A stretch of DNA of 64,000 bases from Paguma larvata (Eukaryota; Chordata; Mammalia; Carnivora; Viverridae). How positions within the stretch are numbered: position 1 is the stretch's first letter; each line of letters opens with the position of its first letter. Positions 34,070 through 46,907 of the stretch are shown one piece after another. A program made the position numbers and the translations under genes. The DNA lies in contig CM057829.1 in NCBI GenBank assembly GCA_030068075.1, positions 83,505,132 to 83,569,131 of the forward strand, given 5' to 3'. The notes under the pieces are model-generated. The model was not told the DNA's origin and searched no databases. It was given only the letters and a program-made list of their open reading frames with translations.

Positions 34070-35935
34070 GTGTATTATTGCTACTTCTTGTTTTCCATAA
34101 TTCTTTTTTCTTTCTTTTGTTCAGCTTGATTACTTTCCATTGCTCAGTCTTCCAGGTCACTAATTCATTCCTCTGCTTCCTCCATACCATCCGCTCCATG
34201 AAGCATGTTTTTCATTTTTTTATTGACCTCTTTGTGTCTGCTATATTATTCTTTATCTCTGTGTTAAGAGATACCTTATTTTCCACCCTTTTCTCCAGTC
34301 CAGTGAGTATCCTTATGATCATTGCTTTAAACTGCCTATCAGGCATGTTACTTAAATTTGTTTCACTTAAAACTCTGGCCATGGCCTTGTCCCGTTGTTT
34401 AATTGGGGATAAATTTCTGTCTCATTTTGCCTATCTCTCTGTGTCTGTTTCCATGTGTTAAGAAAGTCATCTATGTTTTCTGCTCTTGAAAGCAGTGACT
34501 TTATGAAGAAGAGGTCCTGGAGTGTCCTGCAGTCCAGCGTCCCCTGTTTGCCAGAACTTGCCACTTCAGGAAAGTATCCTACATGTGTTGCTTATGCCCA
34601 GCTCTTGTGTCTGAGTCACTTTTCCTTTCATTGCAATTGTCTGTACTGACTCTTTGCCTATTGTGGGGCTGTGCTCACTCTCTGTGGTGTTAGTGGGGCA
34701 CAGGCAGGCCAGCTCTAGGGAGCATGCCTGCCAGGGAACTTTAGAGCAGGGAGGAAGTGTTAGCAAAATTTGTGCTGGGCCATGAGTCCTATACCCTATC
34801 CCCTGAGGTGCTGTGGTGGCTGAGGGCTGCACACTGAGATAACCAGGAACATGAGACAGGGTGTAGTGTGAGGTGGTGGCTGGAGGTAAGGGTCTGGGTG
34901 CAGCATCTGGTGCAGTGTGGCAATTGGATGTGGCACATGGTAGCTGCTATTCACCCAGCAGCTGGGCAGAGCATGCACGAGGCTTTAGCAAAATTTACCC
35001 TGAGCCCAGGGCCAAGGCTAGCACACTTCAAGTGGGTGAGTCCTCAAGAGAACTCGTGGGCATAGCACACTGCTAGCAGATTAAGTAGCATCTATATGGC
35101 GCTGATACCCACAGGTGGCTCTGTGTATATGTGGGGGACAGGAGAGGAAAATGGTACCTGCCAGCTCACTCGTTTTCAGAGAAGTCCCCGGATACAATCC
35201 AAAATCAGTACAAACAGATCTGTCTTCCATTCGCCCCTGGGATTGTATCAACTGACGTTTTTTATGTTGCCTCTTTTAGCAAGGCGCTGTCTTTTTAAGG
35301 GTGGTAACCCACCTCTCACTTGCTCTTCCAGGTGGCCCAGTGCAGACTCAGCTGACTTTTAAAACTTCAGGCTCTAAGTCCCACTGGTTTTCCAGACTCA
35401 TGCACAGAATTCAGCCCCTCTAATTTTTAATGTTTATTTATTTTTGAGACAAAGAGGGACAGAGCATGAGTGGGGAAAGGGCAGAGAGAGAGGGAGACAC
35501 AGAGTCCGAAGGAGGCTCCAGGCTCTGAGCTGCACGGAGCCCGACGCGGGGCTCGAACTCACGGACCGTGAGATCCTGACCTGAGTCGAAGTCGGACGCC
35601 CAACGGACTGAGCCACCCAGGCGCCCCCCCACCTCTAATTTTTAAAGCCAAACATGCTTGGGATTAGTCTTCCCCACTTGAGCTCCCTAGTGGAAGGGCC
35701 TGTTTCTCTGCCTTCTTTGCACACACAGCCTCCTCCCTCCTGCGGGCAATCTCCCTCCACCTTTCTGACCTTCCTAACTTTTCAGATGCAGCTTCTTCTC
35801 TGTATTTAGTTGTGGAGCTTCTTCTGCCAGTCTTTGGATCACTCTTTGGTTTATCGACTCAGACATGTATGCAGTCTAGTTGTTAACATGGGACAGGGGA
35901 GCTCAGAGTCTTCCTACTGTGCCATCTTGTCACAC
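34070..35935 (-). mobile_element. LINE-1 5' portion (ORF1 start and 5' UTR), reverse
   Basis: Antisense ORF1-like text at 34130-34470 (tccaggtcactaattcattc, gatcattgctttaaactgcc) passes into a GC-rich 5' UTR. It ends at a typical L1 start complement, ctactgtgccatcttgtcac (35916-35935). The 138-codon forward frame at 34045 is antisense to ORF1 and not a gene. One SINE is inserted. Confidence 0.75.
35431..35631 (-). mobile_element. Can-SINE, little diverged
   Basis: Reverse copy rich in retained CpG (cccgacgcggggctcgaact, cacggaccgtgagatcctga), which suggests youth. The exact 14-bp duplication cctctaatttttaa flanks it (35417-35430 and 35632-35645). It has a small deletion in ctgagctgcacggagc. 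Confidence 0.95.
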
Positions 35936-36259
35936 AATATTATTGCTCTTCTAATCCTGCTGCTGCTATTGTAGAAACACTGATATTTCTAAAATGCGTA
36001 ACTAGTAAAATCTTTGCAATTTGTGTTTGCTTCAGTAAAACATTTCTAGTATTTTTCCTCTAGTATACAATGATTTTTATCCTGTTAAACTTCATCCAAA
36101 TACCTTGTATGACTAAGAGATTTCTTTATTCAATAATGTGATAGACATTCTTGTAAGATATTCTTTGAGATCAAACAAGTACCAAACCAAACCTAGTTAT
36201 TCTATTCACAAATATAAGAAACCTGTTCATGGAAAATCAACTTAGATTGTATACACTCA
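35936..36259. other. No recognisable feature
   Basis: AT-rich interval between L1 and SINE. Confidence 0.45.
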
Positions 36260-36269
36260 TGATAACTTA

Positions 36270-36528
36270 AAAAAAATTTTAATGTTTATTTTCGAGAGAG
36301 AGAGAGAGAGACAGAGAGTGAGTGTGTGTGTGGGGGGGGGGGGGCGCAGAGAGAGAGGAAGACACAGAATCCTAAGTAGGATCCAGGCTCTGGGCTGTCA
36401 GCACAGAGCCAAATGCGGGACTTGAACCCAGGAACTATGAGATTATGATCTGAGCCAAAGTCGGACGCATAATCAACTGAGCCTCCCAAGCACCCCTTAA
36501 AAAAAAAGGTTTTAATGTTTATTTATTT
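36270..36528 (-). mobile_element. Can-SINE with doubled head-side tail fragment and a G13 run
   Basis: Reverse SINE at 36270-36497, then an extra aaaaaaggttttaatgttta-type tail piece to 36528. The duplication tgataactta lies at 36260-36269 and 36529-36538 and encloses both. A homopolymer of 13 G lies at 36332-36344. Confidence 0.85.
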
Positions 36529-36538
36529 GATAACTTAT

Positions 36539-36999
36539 ATGTTTCAGAAAGATATGGATTAATATTTTTTTTTATTTTTACACTTGGCTGGCCTAAAAAT
36601 ATTCTTTTTTATTGTCAGCTAGAATCTACCTGGTTTACTTAAGTTCAAGTAAAAAACCTAATTTTGTATAACTACTGTTTATTTCCTTCTCATATAACAG
36701 GTTTTAATTTTATAATCCATTATATTACAAAGAGCACAGCAGTTAGAATCTAGAAAAAAGAAATATTATCGGTATTTAGAGATGTTATATCTATTTCAAT
36801 ATCACAGGTCCAAGATTTTCTTCATGTTTATAAAATAAATGTCAAGTTACATAAGTTTAAAGGATATAAACGTTAAAGTGAATCCAAAGAACGTTTGCTC
36901 TTTTCCACTTTTACTTTTTTTCCCTCCTACATATTTTTTGTCATTTCCTGTGTACCAAATAAATATGTGAGGGTAGACTAATAGGGTAAATCTGTTAAA
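36539..36999. other. No recognisable feature
   Basis: AT-rich; nothing can be supported. Confidence 0.45.
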
Positions 37000-37190
37000 A
37001 AATATAGTCCGCTTCAGAAAGTAAGAGCTAGACTTTACTATGCTGTTTCCTGGAAGAATGTAGACTTCGTGAAGACAGGAATAGGTTTGTTTTCATTACA
37101 GATGTATCACAATGAACTAGAAAAACTTTGTTTATAATAGTTGCTTAATAATTTTTATTGGGCACTATCTCTTGAATGAATAAATATACT
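37000..37190 (+). mobile_element. Possible L2 3'-end relic
   Basis: Weak likeness to the L2 tail: gtagacttcgtgaagacagg, tttcattacagatgtatcac and the terminal tcttgaatgaataaata. Confidence 0.4.
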
Positions 37191-37199
37191 TCAATGGAT

Positions 37200-37979
37200 A
37201 TAATTTTCCATTCTTTCAGTATTCACAAAACTCATCAATCCATGCCCCCTCCCATACACTTATTTTATTGTGGCTAAACCCAAGTCTCAAAGACCTTATT
37301 GCATGATGTCACTAAAGGAATATAGAGTCACTTTACTTAACATTATGTGGTATTTTTTCAGTGTCTGTAAATAACATAGCAGTATTATAGTTTGGGTGAA
37401 AAATTATCTAGAAAGCATGTTCTTTATACATTTTTCATTGAACTAGGAACATACCCTCATGATATATTCTTTAAAAACTCCTTTGGGAGAGATGAGATAA
37501 AATATATTTTACATAGATATATAGACACACATAACTTTAACTCCATGTTTCTACCTACCCAGCTACAACTACTTAATTTTCTATCTACTATGTGTCCATT
37601 TAAATCTAATTTTTATAGTAGGTTTAAAATTTAGTCTATTCTTTGTTTTGCCACAGTATTTTTTATTGCAGCAGTGTTTGTTGGTTGTTTTGTTTTATTC
37701 TATTTTGTTATATTATTGTTCTGAATTACCTTTTGTCTTATAATACCCAGAGGAGGTCAAATATTACCATTTTTAATTAGCTTGTGCCATTATGTAAGAA
37801 AAGTAACTTTTTAGGTTTTGGGCAAATATACAATAGTGGCCATGTCTAAAAGCACCATTCATCTCTTTGTGAATAAGCATTAACTAGGAGAAAACTTTTA
37901 GAAGTTGTAGTAGTGATGATGATGGTGGTGATTATGATCATGATGATGATGTAATATTGTAGTGGGTTAGGCAAGCGCA
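37200..37979. other. No gene; ATG/GATGAT patch at 37912-37954
   Basis: AT-rich sequence with an imperfect trinucleotide patch (gatgatgatggtggtgatta). Nothing else is recognised. Confidence 0.45.
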
Positions 37980-38110
37980 TGTGCAGTGCTAGACTTGTGT
38001 TTTCTGTGACCTAGGGCAGGTAAACAGTAGCTGATCTCGCCCCTCCGTTTCTTCATTTGTTACAAAATAATGGCACTGAATACCCAGGCAAAGTGACTCA
38101 GGAATTTTTC
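37980..38110 (+). mobile_element. MIR SINE relic
   Basis: MIR-like order: ttctgtgacctagggcagg, gtttcttcatttgttacaaa, then ataatggcactgaa. Confidence 0.5.
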
Positions 38111-38234
38111 TTTACATTTGTGAGTATGAAATAATGTATTTTTAATGTGATGTTCATTTGCATTTTCAAATTTTCAGCTTGTAGCAACAGTCACAGACTC
38201 CTTTGCTTTTTGCCACATGGATAACTCTGAGTGA

Positions 38235-40010
38235 GAGTTTTAGATGGAGGCATACGAAGATCCTGAACAACCTCACAGGCATACCAAATCTAAGCTAAAT
38301 ATGGATTAATTTCCCCCGTAAAAGATCTGAAAACTAGATGAACTGCTTCTCCACAGGAAAGAACAAAAAGACTACATTGAGACAGGAGAGGCAGAAACAT
38401 GGTCTCACCAAAAACTCCACCGTTGGTGTGGCAACACATAATAAGGGAGAGATCTTATTAGTCTGACACTTCTCTTAGGGGAGCAAAGACTTGATGATCC
38501 ACATTAGACACTCTAATGGGATTGAGATTTACAGAGTAAAGACAAACCCACAAAAGATCTGACCTAGGAAACCAACAGGGCCAACATCCAACTGGTCCCA
38601 AGTGCCATAGGATCCTTTTATTTTATTATTTATTTTTATTTTTTTAAATGTTTATTTTTGAGAGAGAGAGAGAGAGAGAGAAGAAGGGGGGGAGAGAATG
38701 TGTAGGGGAAGGTCAGATAGAAAGGGGAATAGAGGTTCCACAGTAGGCTCTGTGCTGACAGTGGAGAGCCTGATGCAGGGCTCTGACTCAGGAGCCATGA
38801 GATCATGACCTGAACTAAAGTTGGCAACTTAATGGATTGAGCCACCCAGGAGCCCCAATATAGGATTCTTTTAAAAGACTCACAAGCAGTCTCACTTGAC
38901 TCAAGACAGAGAAAAAATAGCAGTTTGAAAAGAGCCTGGACTATCTGTGAAGGAGAGTCATTTGCTAATCTAAAAGCATCTGCTGCAGGGAGAGGAGACA
39001 GTTGAAACTCTCCCCAGAGAGGAAGGTACTGGTGGATACCATTGTACTCTCCACCTATGTGGCCAGCACAGCTGGACAAACTCAGAGATGGCATCCACTC
39101 ACCAATGTACTAAGGTAGGCAGTGGTGAGTGGTGGCAGCACTCTTTTGCTGCCTTGCTGAAACTGAGAGCAGGTGCAGTTACAGCATTCCCATGCTCCCT
39201 TGCTAGAGCAGTTGAGCATGAATGGTGGTGAAGTTGTTTCATTTCCTTGCTAAGTAAATGTGTAAAGGTAGTCACAACACTCTCCCTCCCCTGGCTAGAG
39301 ATACCAAGCACCAATCATCATGGTATTTCCCTGGTTTTAGCTTAGGCTTAAGCTTGTGCATGTACACAGATGTTTTTCCACTGCATTGCTGAACCCCATG
39401 GGTATATGCAACCAAGACCATTTCCCTCTGCTTTTCTAAAGCTGTGAGCTTATACTGCCCCTACACGCCACTCTCCAGCTGCTTTTCTTAAGCCATTGGG
39501 CACAATTCACAAGGAGTATCCCTTGATAATATGACCCTGACGGCCAACGGTTGAGTGTTACTGAACTCCATGGGAATGTAACAATAGGAAAAGCATTTCT
39601 CAGCAGACCACTACCCCAACATCTCTGTACAGACAGCAGACTGAAATGCAACCCATCTTCCTGTGAAAAAGACCATTTACTCTGTCTGGAGCTGCAGCCT
39701 GAGGGACAGGCTTCAGGTTTTCCATACATCTTAGGGCAAAACAAGGCATTCCAGGGTATATAAACATGGAAACAATACTTTAATATACCCTCCTTGGCCT
39801 TACTACAGCTCAATGAAACCTCTCAGAAAGGAGCTTACACACTTGTCTGGAATCCTAATTTTTACAACTGTTGCCCACGGGATACTGCCACATCTCCTGG
39901 TCTGGAGGCCAGCAGTGATTATTACAATTGTGACTCCACAGGGCTGTACATATTTGCATATTTTAAACACCGCTGCCTTAACCAAAAAAGACCCCCAAAA
40001 CCAAAATAAT
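38235..40010 (+). promoter_or_regulatory. L1 5' UTR (former internal promoter region)
   Basis: GC-richer segment with L1 5' UTR phrases such as gaaaactagatgaactgctt, agtttgaaaagagcctggac, gcatctgctgcagggag and cacttgtctggaatcc. The small frames at 38636-39813 on the reverse strand are antisense noise. Promoter activity is inferred from the family only. Confidence 0.6.
38621..38858 (-). mobile_element. Can-SINE inserted in the L1 5' UTR
   Basis: Reverse copy with a diverged body and a head ending in ttgagccacccaggagcccc. Flanked by a 14-bp duplication, ataggatcctttta / ataggattctttta (38607-38620 and 38860-38873). Confidence 0.93.
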
Positions 40011-40020
40011 GTTAAAAAAG

Positions 40021-41040
40021 AAAAGTAAACCTGGAGGCATCACAATTCTGGACTTCAAGCTGTATTGTAAAGCTATAATCATCAAGATAGTAAGATACTG
40101 GTCAACTAACTAATCTTTGACAGAGCAGGAAAGAATATCCAATGGAAAAAAGACAGCAAATGATGCTGGGAAAACTGGACAATGACATACAGAAGAATGA
40201 ACGTGGAACACTTTCTTACATCATACACAAAAATAAACTCAAAATGAACTAAATACCTAATGTAATACAGGAAACCATTAAAATACCAGAGGAGAAAACA
40301 ACAACCTCTTTGACCTCGGCCATAGCAATATTGTACTAGACATCTCTCCAGAGCAAGGGAAACAAAAGCAAAAATGAACTATTGGGACCTCATCGAGATA
40401 AAACACTTCTGCACATTGAAGGAAACAATCAACAAGACTAAAAGGCAACTTATGGAATGAGAGAAGATATTTGCAAAGGACATATCTGATAAAGGGTTAG
40501 TATCCAAAATCTATAAAGAACTTATCAAACTCAACACCAAAAAAAAAAAAAACAAATAATCCAGTGAAGAAATGGGCAAAAGACATGAACAGACAGTTTT
40601 CTAAAGAAGACATCCAGATGCCTAACAGATACATGAAGAGATGATGAACACCACTCATCATCAGAGAAATATAAATCAAAGCCACATGAGATACTACCTC
40701 ACACCTGTTGGGATGGCTAACGTTAACAACTCAGGCAACAACAGATATTGATGAGGATGCAGAGAAAGGAGAACCCTCTTGCACTGCTGGTTAGAATGCA
40801 AAATGTTGCAGCTACTTTGAAAAACAGAACAGAGCTTCCTCAAAAAATCAAAAATATAACTATTCCATGACCCAGCAATAGCGCTACTAGGTATTTATCC
40901 AAAGGAGACAAAAATGCTGATTTAAAGGGGCACATGCACCCTAATGTTTATTGCAGTACTATTGACAATACCCAAGGCATGGAAAGAGCCCAGATGTCCA
41001 TCGACTGATGAATGGATGAAGAAGATGTGGTGTTTCCCTT
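40021..41040 (+). mobile_element. Internal piece of a younger LINE-1 (ORF2 3' part), lacking its 3' end
   Basis: Forward ORF2 text runs from ctggaggcatcacaattctg to atgaatggatgaagaagatg. It closely resembles the L1 at 46908-47800 and the antisense L1 at 21700-22145. It stops short of the 3' UTR and A tail, and an older ORF1 segment begins about 10-100 bp later. Loss of the 3' end is not how L1 normally truncates, so a later deletion or recombination is likely. Confidence 0.82.
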
Positions 41041-41049
41041 GCTCTGGAG

Positions 41050-41480
41050 ACATGTCTAGTATGATATTGCTATCTTCAATGGAAGATAATTTAAAAATTC
41101 CAAACAAGATAATACCAGAGATCTCTGCCAAGGCACATTAAAAATAAAATGTCAAAAGTTAAAGAATCTTAAATAAGCAAGAGAACACATTGTTATAGAA
41201 AAGGAAAACCTATAATGCGATCAGCAGATTTCCCAATAGAAACTTTGCAGGCCAGATTGGAAATGGCATGACATATTCAAAGTGCTGAAAGGACAACCAC
41301 AACAATAAAAGTTCCAAACAAGAATACTCTAGTTGGCAAGGTTATCATTCAAAATTGAAGAATAAAAAGTTTTCCATACAAGTAAGAGCTAAGTGAGTAT
41401 TTTACTCTTATACCAGTCTAACAAGAAATGTTAAAAAGACTTCTTTTAGCTGGAAAAAAAAATGGCACTAATTAGTAGTA
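41050..41480 (+). pseudogene. Decayed L1 ORF1, C-terminal half
   Basis: Forward text matches the RNA-binding and C-terminal region of old L1 ORF1: gcagatttcccaatagaaac, aactttgcaggccagattgg, tcaaagtgctgaaaggacaa and ttttccatacaagtaagagc. The start is missing and stops are frequent. Confidence 0.68.
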
Positions 41481-41869
41481 AGAAAACATATAAAAGTAAA
41501 ATTCTCACTGGAAATGGTGATAATGCAGTAAAAATAGTGGATTGATCCCTATAAAATAGTTACTATGAAGGTTAAAAGCCAAACACAATAAACTAAACTA
41601 AAATTACAATAGTTAAGAGATACATAAAATAAAAAGCTGTAAAATATACTCCCAAAAACATAAATCATTCATGGGTTTGGGGAGTAAAATGTAGAGTTTT
41701 TTCATTTGTTTGAGTTTCCATATATTTAAAAGAGGTCTATAGATATAGATATATAATTTATAAAATAATTCTAAAAACAAACTCATCCAATCAAAATGGA
41801 AGAGAGAAAGAGACAAAAGTTACAGAGGGGAATAATACAATACAGTACAATACAATATAATACAATGAC

Positions 41870-44800
41870 AGAAAAAAATTAACAAACTGGCAGTAAGTAC
41901 ATACTTATCAATAATTACTTTAAATATAAATGGACTAAATTGCTCAAAAAAAATAGAGAGTGGCTGAATGGGTAAAAATCAAGATACATTTATGTACTGA
42001 CTATAAGAGAATCACTTCAGAAGTCAGAACACACACAGTCTTAAAATGAAGAGATGGAAAAAGATATTCTATGTAAATGGAAATTTAAAAAAACCTGGTT
42101 CAGCTATAAAAAAATTCAGACAACATAGACACTAAAACAAAGACTGAAATAAAAGACATAGTGGGATACCACCTAATTATAAAGGAGTCAGTCTAGAAGA
42201 TTATAAATATATTTGTCCCAACATAATAGCACAAAACTTAAAACAAATATTAATAAACCTAAAAAGATAAGTTGGCGGCAATACAATAATAAGAAGGGAC
42301 TTTAACACTCCACATACATCGATGGATAGATCATCCAGATAGAAAATCAATAAAGATACCAGCCTTCAATCACACATTAGACCAGACAAACTTAATAGAT
42401 ACATACAAAACATCCCATCCAAAACAACAAAATACAAATTCTTCCCAGTGCACGTGGAACATTCTCCAGGACAGATCACACATTAGGCCACAAAACAAGA
42501 CAGTGAATTCAAGAAAATTGAAATAGTATCAAGCATCTTTTCTGATCACAATGGTATGATACTGAATTCAGTTACAAAGAGAAAACTGGAAAAAAACTAC
42601 AAATATGTAGAGATTAAACAACATGTCACTGAAAAATCACTGTGTCATAGAAGAAATCAAAAGAAAAAATATTTAGAGATAAATAAAAATTGAAATATGA
42701 CATACCAAAGCTATAGGATGCAGCAAAAGTGTTCTCTAAAGACATAAGCAATTTAACTTTACACTTAAGGAACTAGTAAAAGAAGAACATATGAAGCCCA
42801 AATTTAGTAGAAGGAAAGAAATAATAAATATCAGAATGGAAACAAATGAGATAGAGGCTAAAAAGACTATTAAAAAAGCAGTGAAACTAAGAGCTGCTTC
42901 TTTGAAAAGATAAAGTTTAAAAACGTTTATACAGACTCACCAATAAAAAAGAGAAAGGGCTCAAATGAATAAAATCAGAAATGAAAGAGCAGTTATGTCT
43001 TATACCACAGAAATACAAATGATCATAGGAGACTACTCTGAATTATATGCCATCAAGTAGAACAATCTACATGAAATTTATAAATTCCTAGAGAGTTAGA
43101 ATCTTCCAACATATTATCATTAAGAAATACAGTTTTTTAATAGACTGTTTACTGGCAAGGATTGAAACTTTAATCAAAAACCTCTACCAAAACAAAAGTC
43201 CAGTACCAAATGGTTTTACTGGTGAGTTCTGTCACATATTCAAAGATTTAATAACTATCCTTCTCAAACTGTTACAGAAACTTGAAGAGGAGGGAATACT
43301 ACCAAATTACTTTTACACAGTAAGCATGACCATGATACCCAAATCAGATGCCTAAGTACACCACAAAGAACATTTCTTGATGAAATGAACTTAGGTGTAG
43401 AATTAGCAGGATGCTAGTAAACCAAATTCAACAATACACTAAAAGGATCATACACTAAGATCAAGTGATACTTATTCTAAGCATGCAACAATGGTTCAAC
43501 ATCCACAAATTAATCAACATAATATACCACATTAACAAAATGAGAGATAAAAATCATACTGTCATCTCAATAGATGCAGAAACAGCATTTGACAAGCATT
43601 CATTTATTATTTTAAAAACATCAACAAAGTGGGTATAGAGGGAATATACCCCAAATTAATAAAGGTTATATATGGCACACCCATAGGTATATCATACTTA
43701 TTGGTGAAAACTCAATGCTATCTTTAAAATCAAGAATAAGACAAGGATTCCCACTATTCCAACTTTTATTCAACATTTTATTTGAAGTCCTACCTATGGT
43801 GATTTGGCAATAAATAGAAATGAAAGGCATCGGAATTTAAAAGGAAGAAATACTATTTGAAGATGACTTGATATAGAAAGTTCTACAGACTCCACCAAAC
43901 TACTGTTAGAAATAACAAATGAATTCAGTAAAGTGGAGGATATAAAGTTAATTTACAAAAGTGTTGCATTTCTATACACTACTAAGTAATAGAAATAAAT
44001 CAAGAAGATAATCCCATTTACAACTCCATGATATTTAATAAAATACCTAGAAATAAAGGAAGAGGTGAAAGACCTGTACACTAAAAACTATAAGACATCG
44101 ATGAAAAAAATTTAAGAAACACGTGAAATGAAATACATTTCACATTCATGGGTTGGTAGAATTAATACTGTTAAAGTGTCCATACTACCCAAAGCAATCT
44201 GTAGGTTCAGTGCAACAATCATCAAAATTCCAATGGCATTTTTCTCAGAACTAGAACAAATCCAAAATTTTTATGAAACACAGAAGACCATGAATACAGT
44301 CTTGAGAGAGAACAAAAACAGAGGTAGTAAATGACCTGATTTCAAATTATGCTACAAAGCTGTAATAATCAAAACAGTATGGTATTGACACAGAGATCAG
44401 TGGGATGGAATAGAGAGTCCAGATATAAACCTACATATACATGGTCAGTTAATTAATGAGAAAGGATTCATGAGTAACTGGGAAAGGACAGTCTTTTCAA
44501 TAAATATTGCAGGGAAAATAGGACCTCTACATGCAAAAGAATGAAACTGGATCACTCTCTTATATCATATACAAAAATTCATTTAAAGTGGAATAAAGCC
44601 TTGAATGTAAGACCTGAAATTATAAGACTTACAGTAGAAAACAGACAGTAAGCTCCTTGTCATCAATATTAGGGCCTACTTTTGGATCTAACTCCTTAGG
44701 GTAGGGCTTACTTTTGGATCTGATTCCACAGGCAACAGAAACAAAAGCAAAAACAAACAAATGGGACTTTATTAAACTTAAGATCTTCTGAACAGCAAAA

Positions 44801-45450
44801 GAAACCATCAACAAAATGAAAAGGCAACTACTGAAATGAGAGAAAATATTTTCAAATTGTATGTCTGATAAGGGGCTAATATTAAAAATATACAAAAAAA
44901 CTCATACAACTTAATAACAAAACCAAACAAATAAGCAAATAATTGAATTTAAAAATGGGCAGAAGATCTAAATAGACATTTTTTTGTGTGTGAACAAGAC
45001 TTACAGATGGAAAACAGACACATAAAAGGATCTCAACATCATTAATCATTAGGATAATGCAAATAAAAACAATAATGAAATATTACCTTATACATATCAG
45101 AATGCATATTATCAAAAAGACAAAGGATAACAAATGTTGGAGAGGATGTTGAGAAGAGGGAACCCTCATATATTGTTGGTTACAATGTAAATTGGTAAAG
45201 TCATCCTTGGAAAACAGTATGGAGATTCCTCAAAAAAATAAAAAATTGAATTACCTTGTTATCCAGCAATTCCACTACTAGATATCCATGGGAAGAAAAT
45301 GAAAACACTGATTTGAAAAGATGTATGCACCCTGTATTCATGCAGCATTATGTATAATAGCCAAGGTATGGAAACAATTTAATCCATTGATGGATGATAA
45401 AGAAATGATGGTATGTACACCACCCATGCACACATACACACACAGTGGAA
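41870..45450 (+). pseudogene. Decayed L1 ORF2 (endonuclease, reverse transcriptase)
   Basis: The endonuclease start is near 41880-42060 (ataaatggactaaattgctc, gagagtggctgaatgggtaa). Reverse-transcriptase text follows. The catalytic box at 43856-43867 reads F-E-D-D instead of F-A-D-D, followed by L-I and a stop. The C-terminal region continues to about 45450 (caccctgtattcatgcagca). Stops and indels prevent any product. Confidence 0.8.
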
Positions 45451-45899
45451 TGCTACTCAGCCATAAAAAGAATGAAATATTGCCTTTTGTGACAGGATGG
45501 GTAGACATTGAGGGTATTTTGCTAATTGAAGTGAGTCAGACAGAGAAAGAAAAATACCTCATGATTTCACTTATATGTAGACTATAAAAAACAAAACAAA
45601 TAAACAAAACAAAACCCAGCTTTGTAGATACAAAGAGCAGATTGCTGGTTGCTGGAGCATGGTGGAAGTGCCAAATGGATGAAGGGGATTAAGAAGTACA
45701 AATTTCCAGTTATAAAATAGTCATGAAGATATAAGGCACAGCAAGGGATATATAATCAATAATATTGTAGTAATTTTGTATGGTGACAGATCGTAACAAG
45801 ACTTATTGTGTTGATCATTTTGTAATCTATTCAAATCGCTATGTTGTATACATGAAACTAATATAGTATATGTCAATTGCACCTCAACTAAAAAAATAT

Positions 45900-46907
45900 A
45901 TATAGTCTGATTATGTCAAATAGCACATTAAGAAAATAATGTACTAATTATAAGTGGTAGGGTTACAATTGAGTTAAGCAGAGTTTTGGAGTACAGTAGA
46001 AAAAAGTGTTGGATTTTTGTACTAAGATAATCCTAAAACCATGCAATCCCACTCCCTTCTCTAAGCCATTCAGAGTTTGGGATATAAATTCCTATGTAGT
46101 TCCCCACTGCTTAAAACCCTTCAAGTACTTATTGCCACCTGGGCTTTTTGATCTAAAGCAGAATTTTCTAATGATATTATTTTCCTTGGCTATAACAATT
46201 TAAGAAAAACACTAGAGATATTGCTGCACAAGACCGCAACTGATACTGATATATTAGACCGCAGTCCAGCAAACTACAAAACCACATACTAAGTATTTCT
46301 GACTTAACAATATCAAATTGATTTTCATTCCAACAAGGAGAAGTGATTACCTTTCTAAGATGACACACCTAATTTTTTTCACAGGGAAATTTATCTAACA
46401 CTATTAATATGTTTCCCAGTTGTATGTCACTGAGAAATACAATAAATTTTCCAAAAGGAGTTAGGTAAGAAGGTGTGCAATGGTCGAGGGAAGCAGAAGA
46501 GAGTAGAATTTCAAATGATTTTATTTATAAATTTCAGTGGTTTACAAATTTTGAAAATATGCTTGGAGGTGAGGTATATTTTAATGCTTAAAGAATATTA
46601 AGGCCCAGCCAGCCATAAAATAATGTTCTGAACTTTATCATATGATTGTAGACAAAGGAAGATTGTTTCTCCTGTGCATGGACACCATGAATTCCCTAGG
46701 CTGTTTATCAACAAGATATAGCTAAGATGAACCCCTTCAGCCATTATGTGCTCACAAAGCCTGTGGTAATAATCATCCAGCAGGGGAGAGAGAGAGAGGC
46801 CTACTATTTTGACTGTTTACCTAAATGCTCCAAGCTCTGAATGAGGTCATCACACATAAGTAACCATCAGTGCTATAATCAGGAGAAATTTTTAAAAAGG
46901 CACATCA
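45900..46907. other. Mostly no recognisable feature; faint L2 likeness at 46040-46170
   Basis: A weak L2-like phrase, gcttaaaacccttcaagtac, occurs near 46108. The remainder is AT-rich DNA without assignable content, plus a short GA run near 46785. Confidence 0.35.

Larger units (their letters stand above)
38235..45900 (+). mobile_element. Nearly full-length but decayed LINE-1, forward, interrupted
   Basis: The element opens at about 38235 with a typical L1 start (tagatggaggcatacgaaga, tcctgaacaacctcacag). A 5' UTR runs to about 40010. From 41050 it resumes with the C-terminal part of ORF1, then ORF2, and a 3' UTR ending at tgcacctcaactaaaaaaat near 45895. The N-terminal half of ORF1 is replaced by a piece of another L1 (40021-41040). 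All frames are broken; it is a molecular fossil. Confidence 0.8.

Noticed and set aside
34045..34461. 138-codon forward open frame
   Set aside because: It is antisense to decayed L1 ORF1, and the product is Phe/Leu/Ser-rich with no known match.
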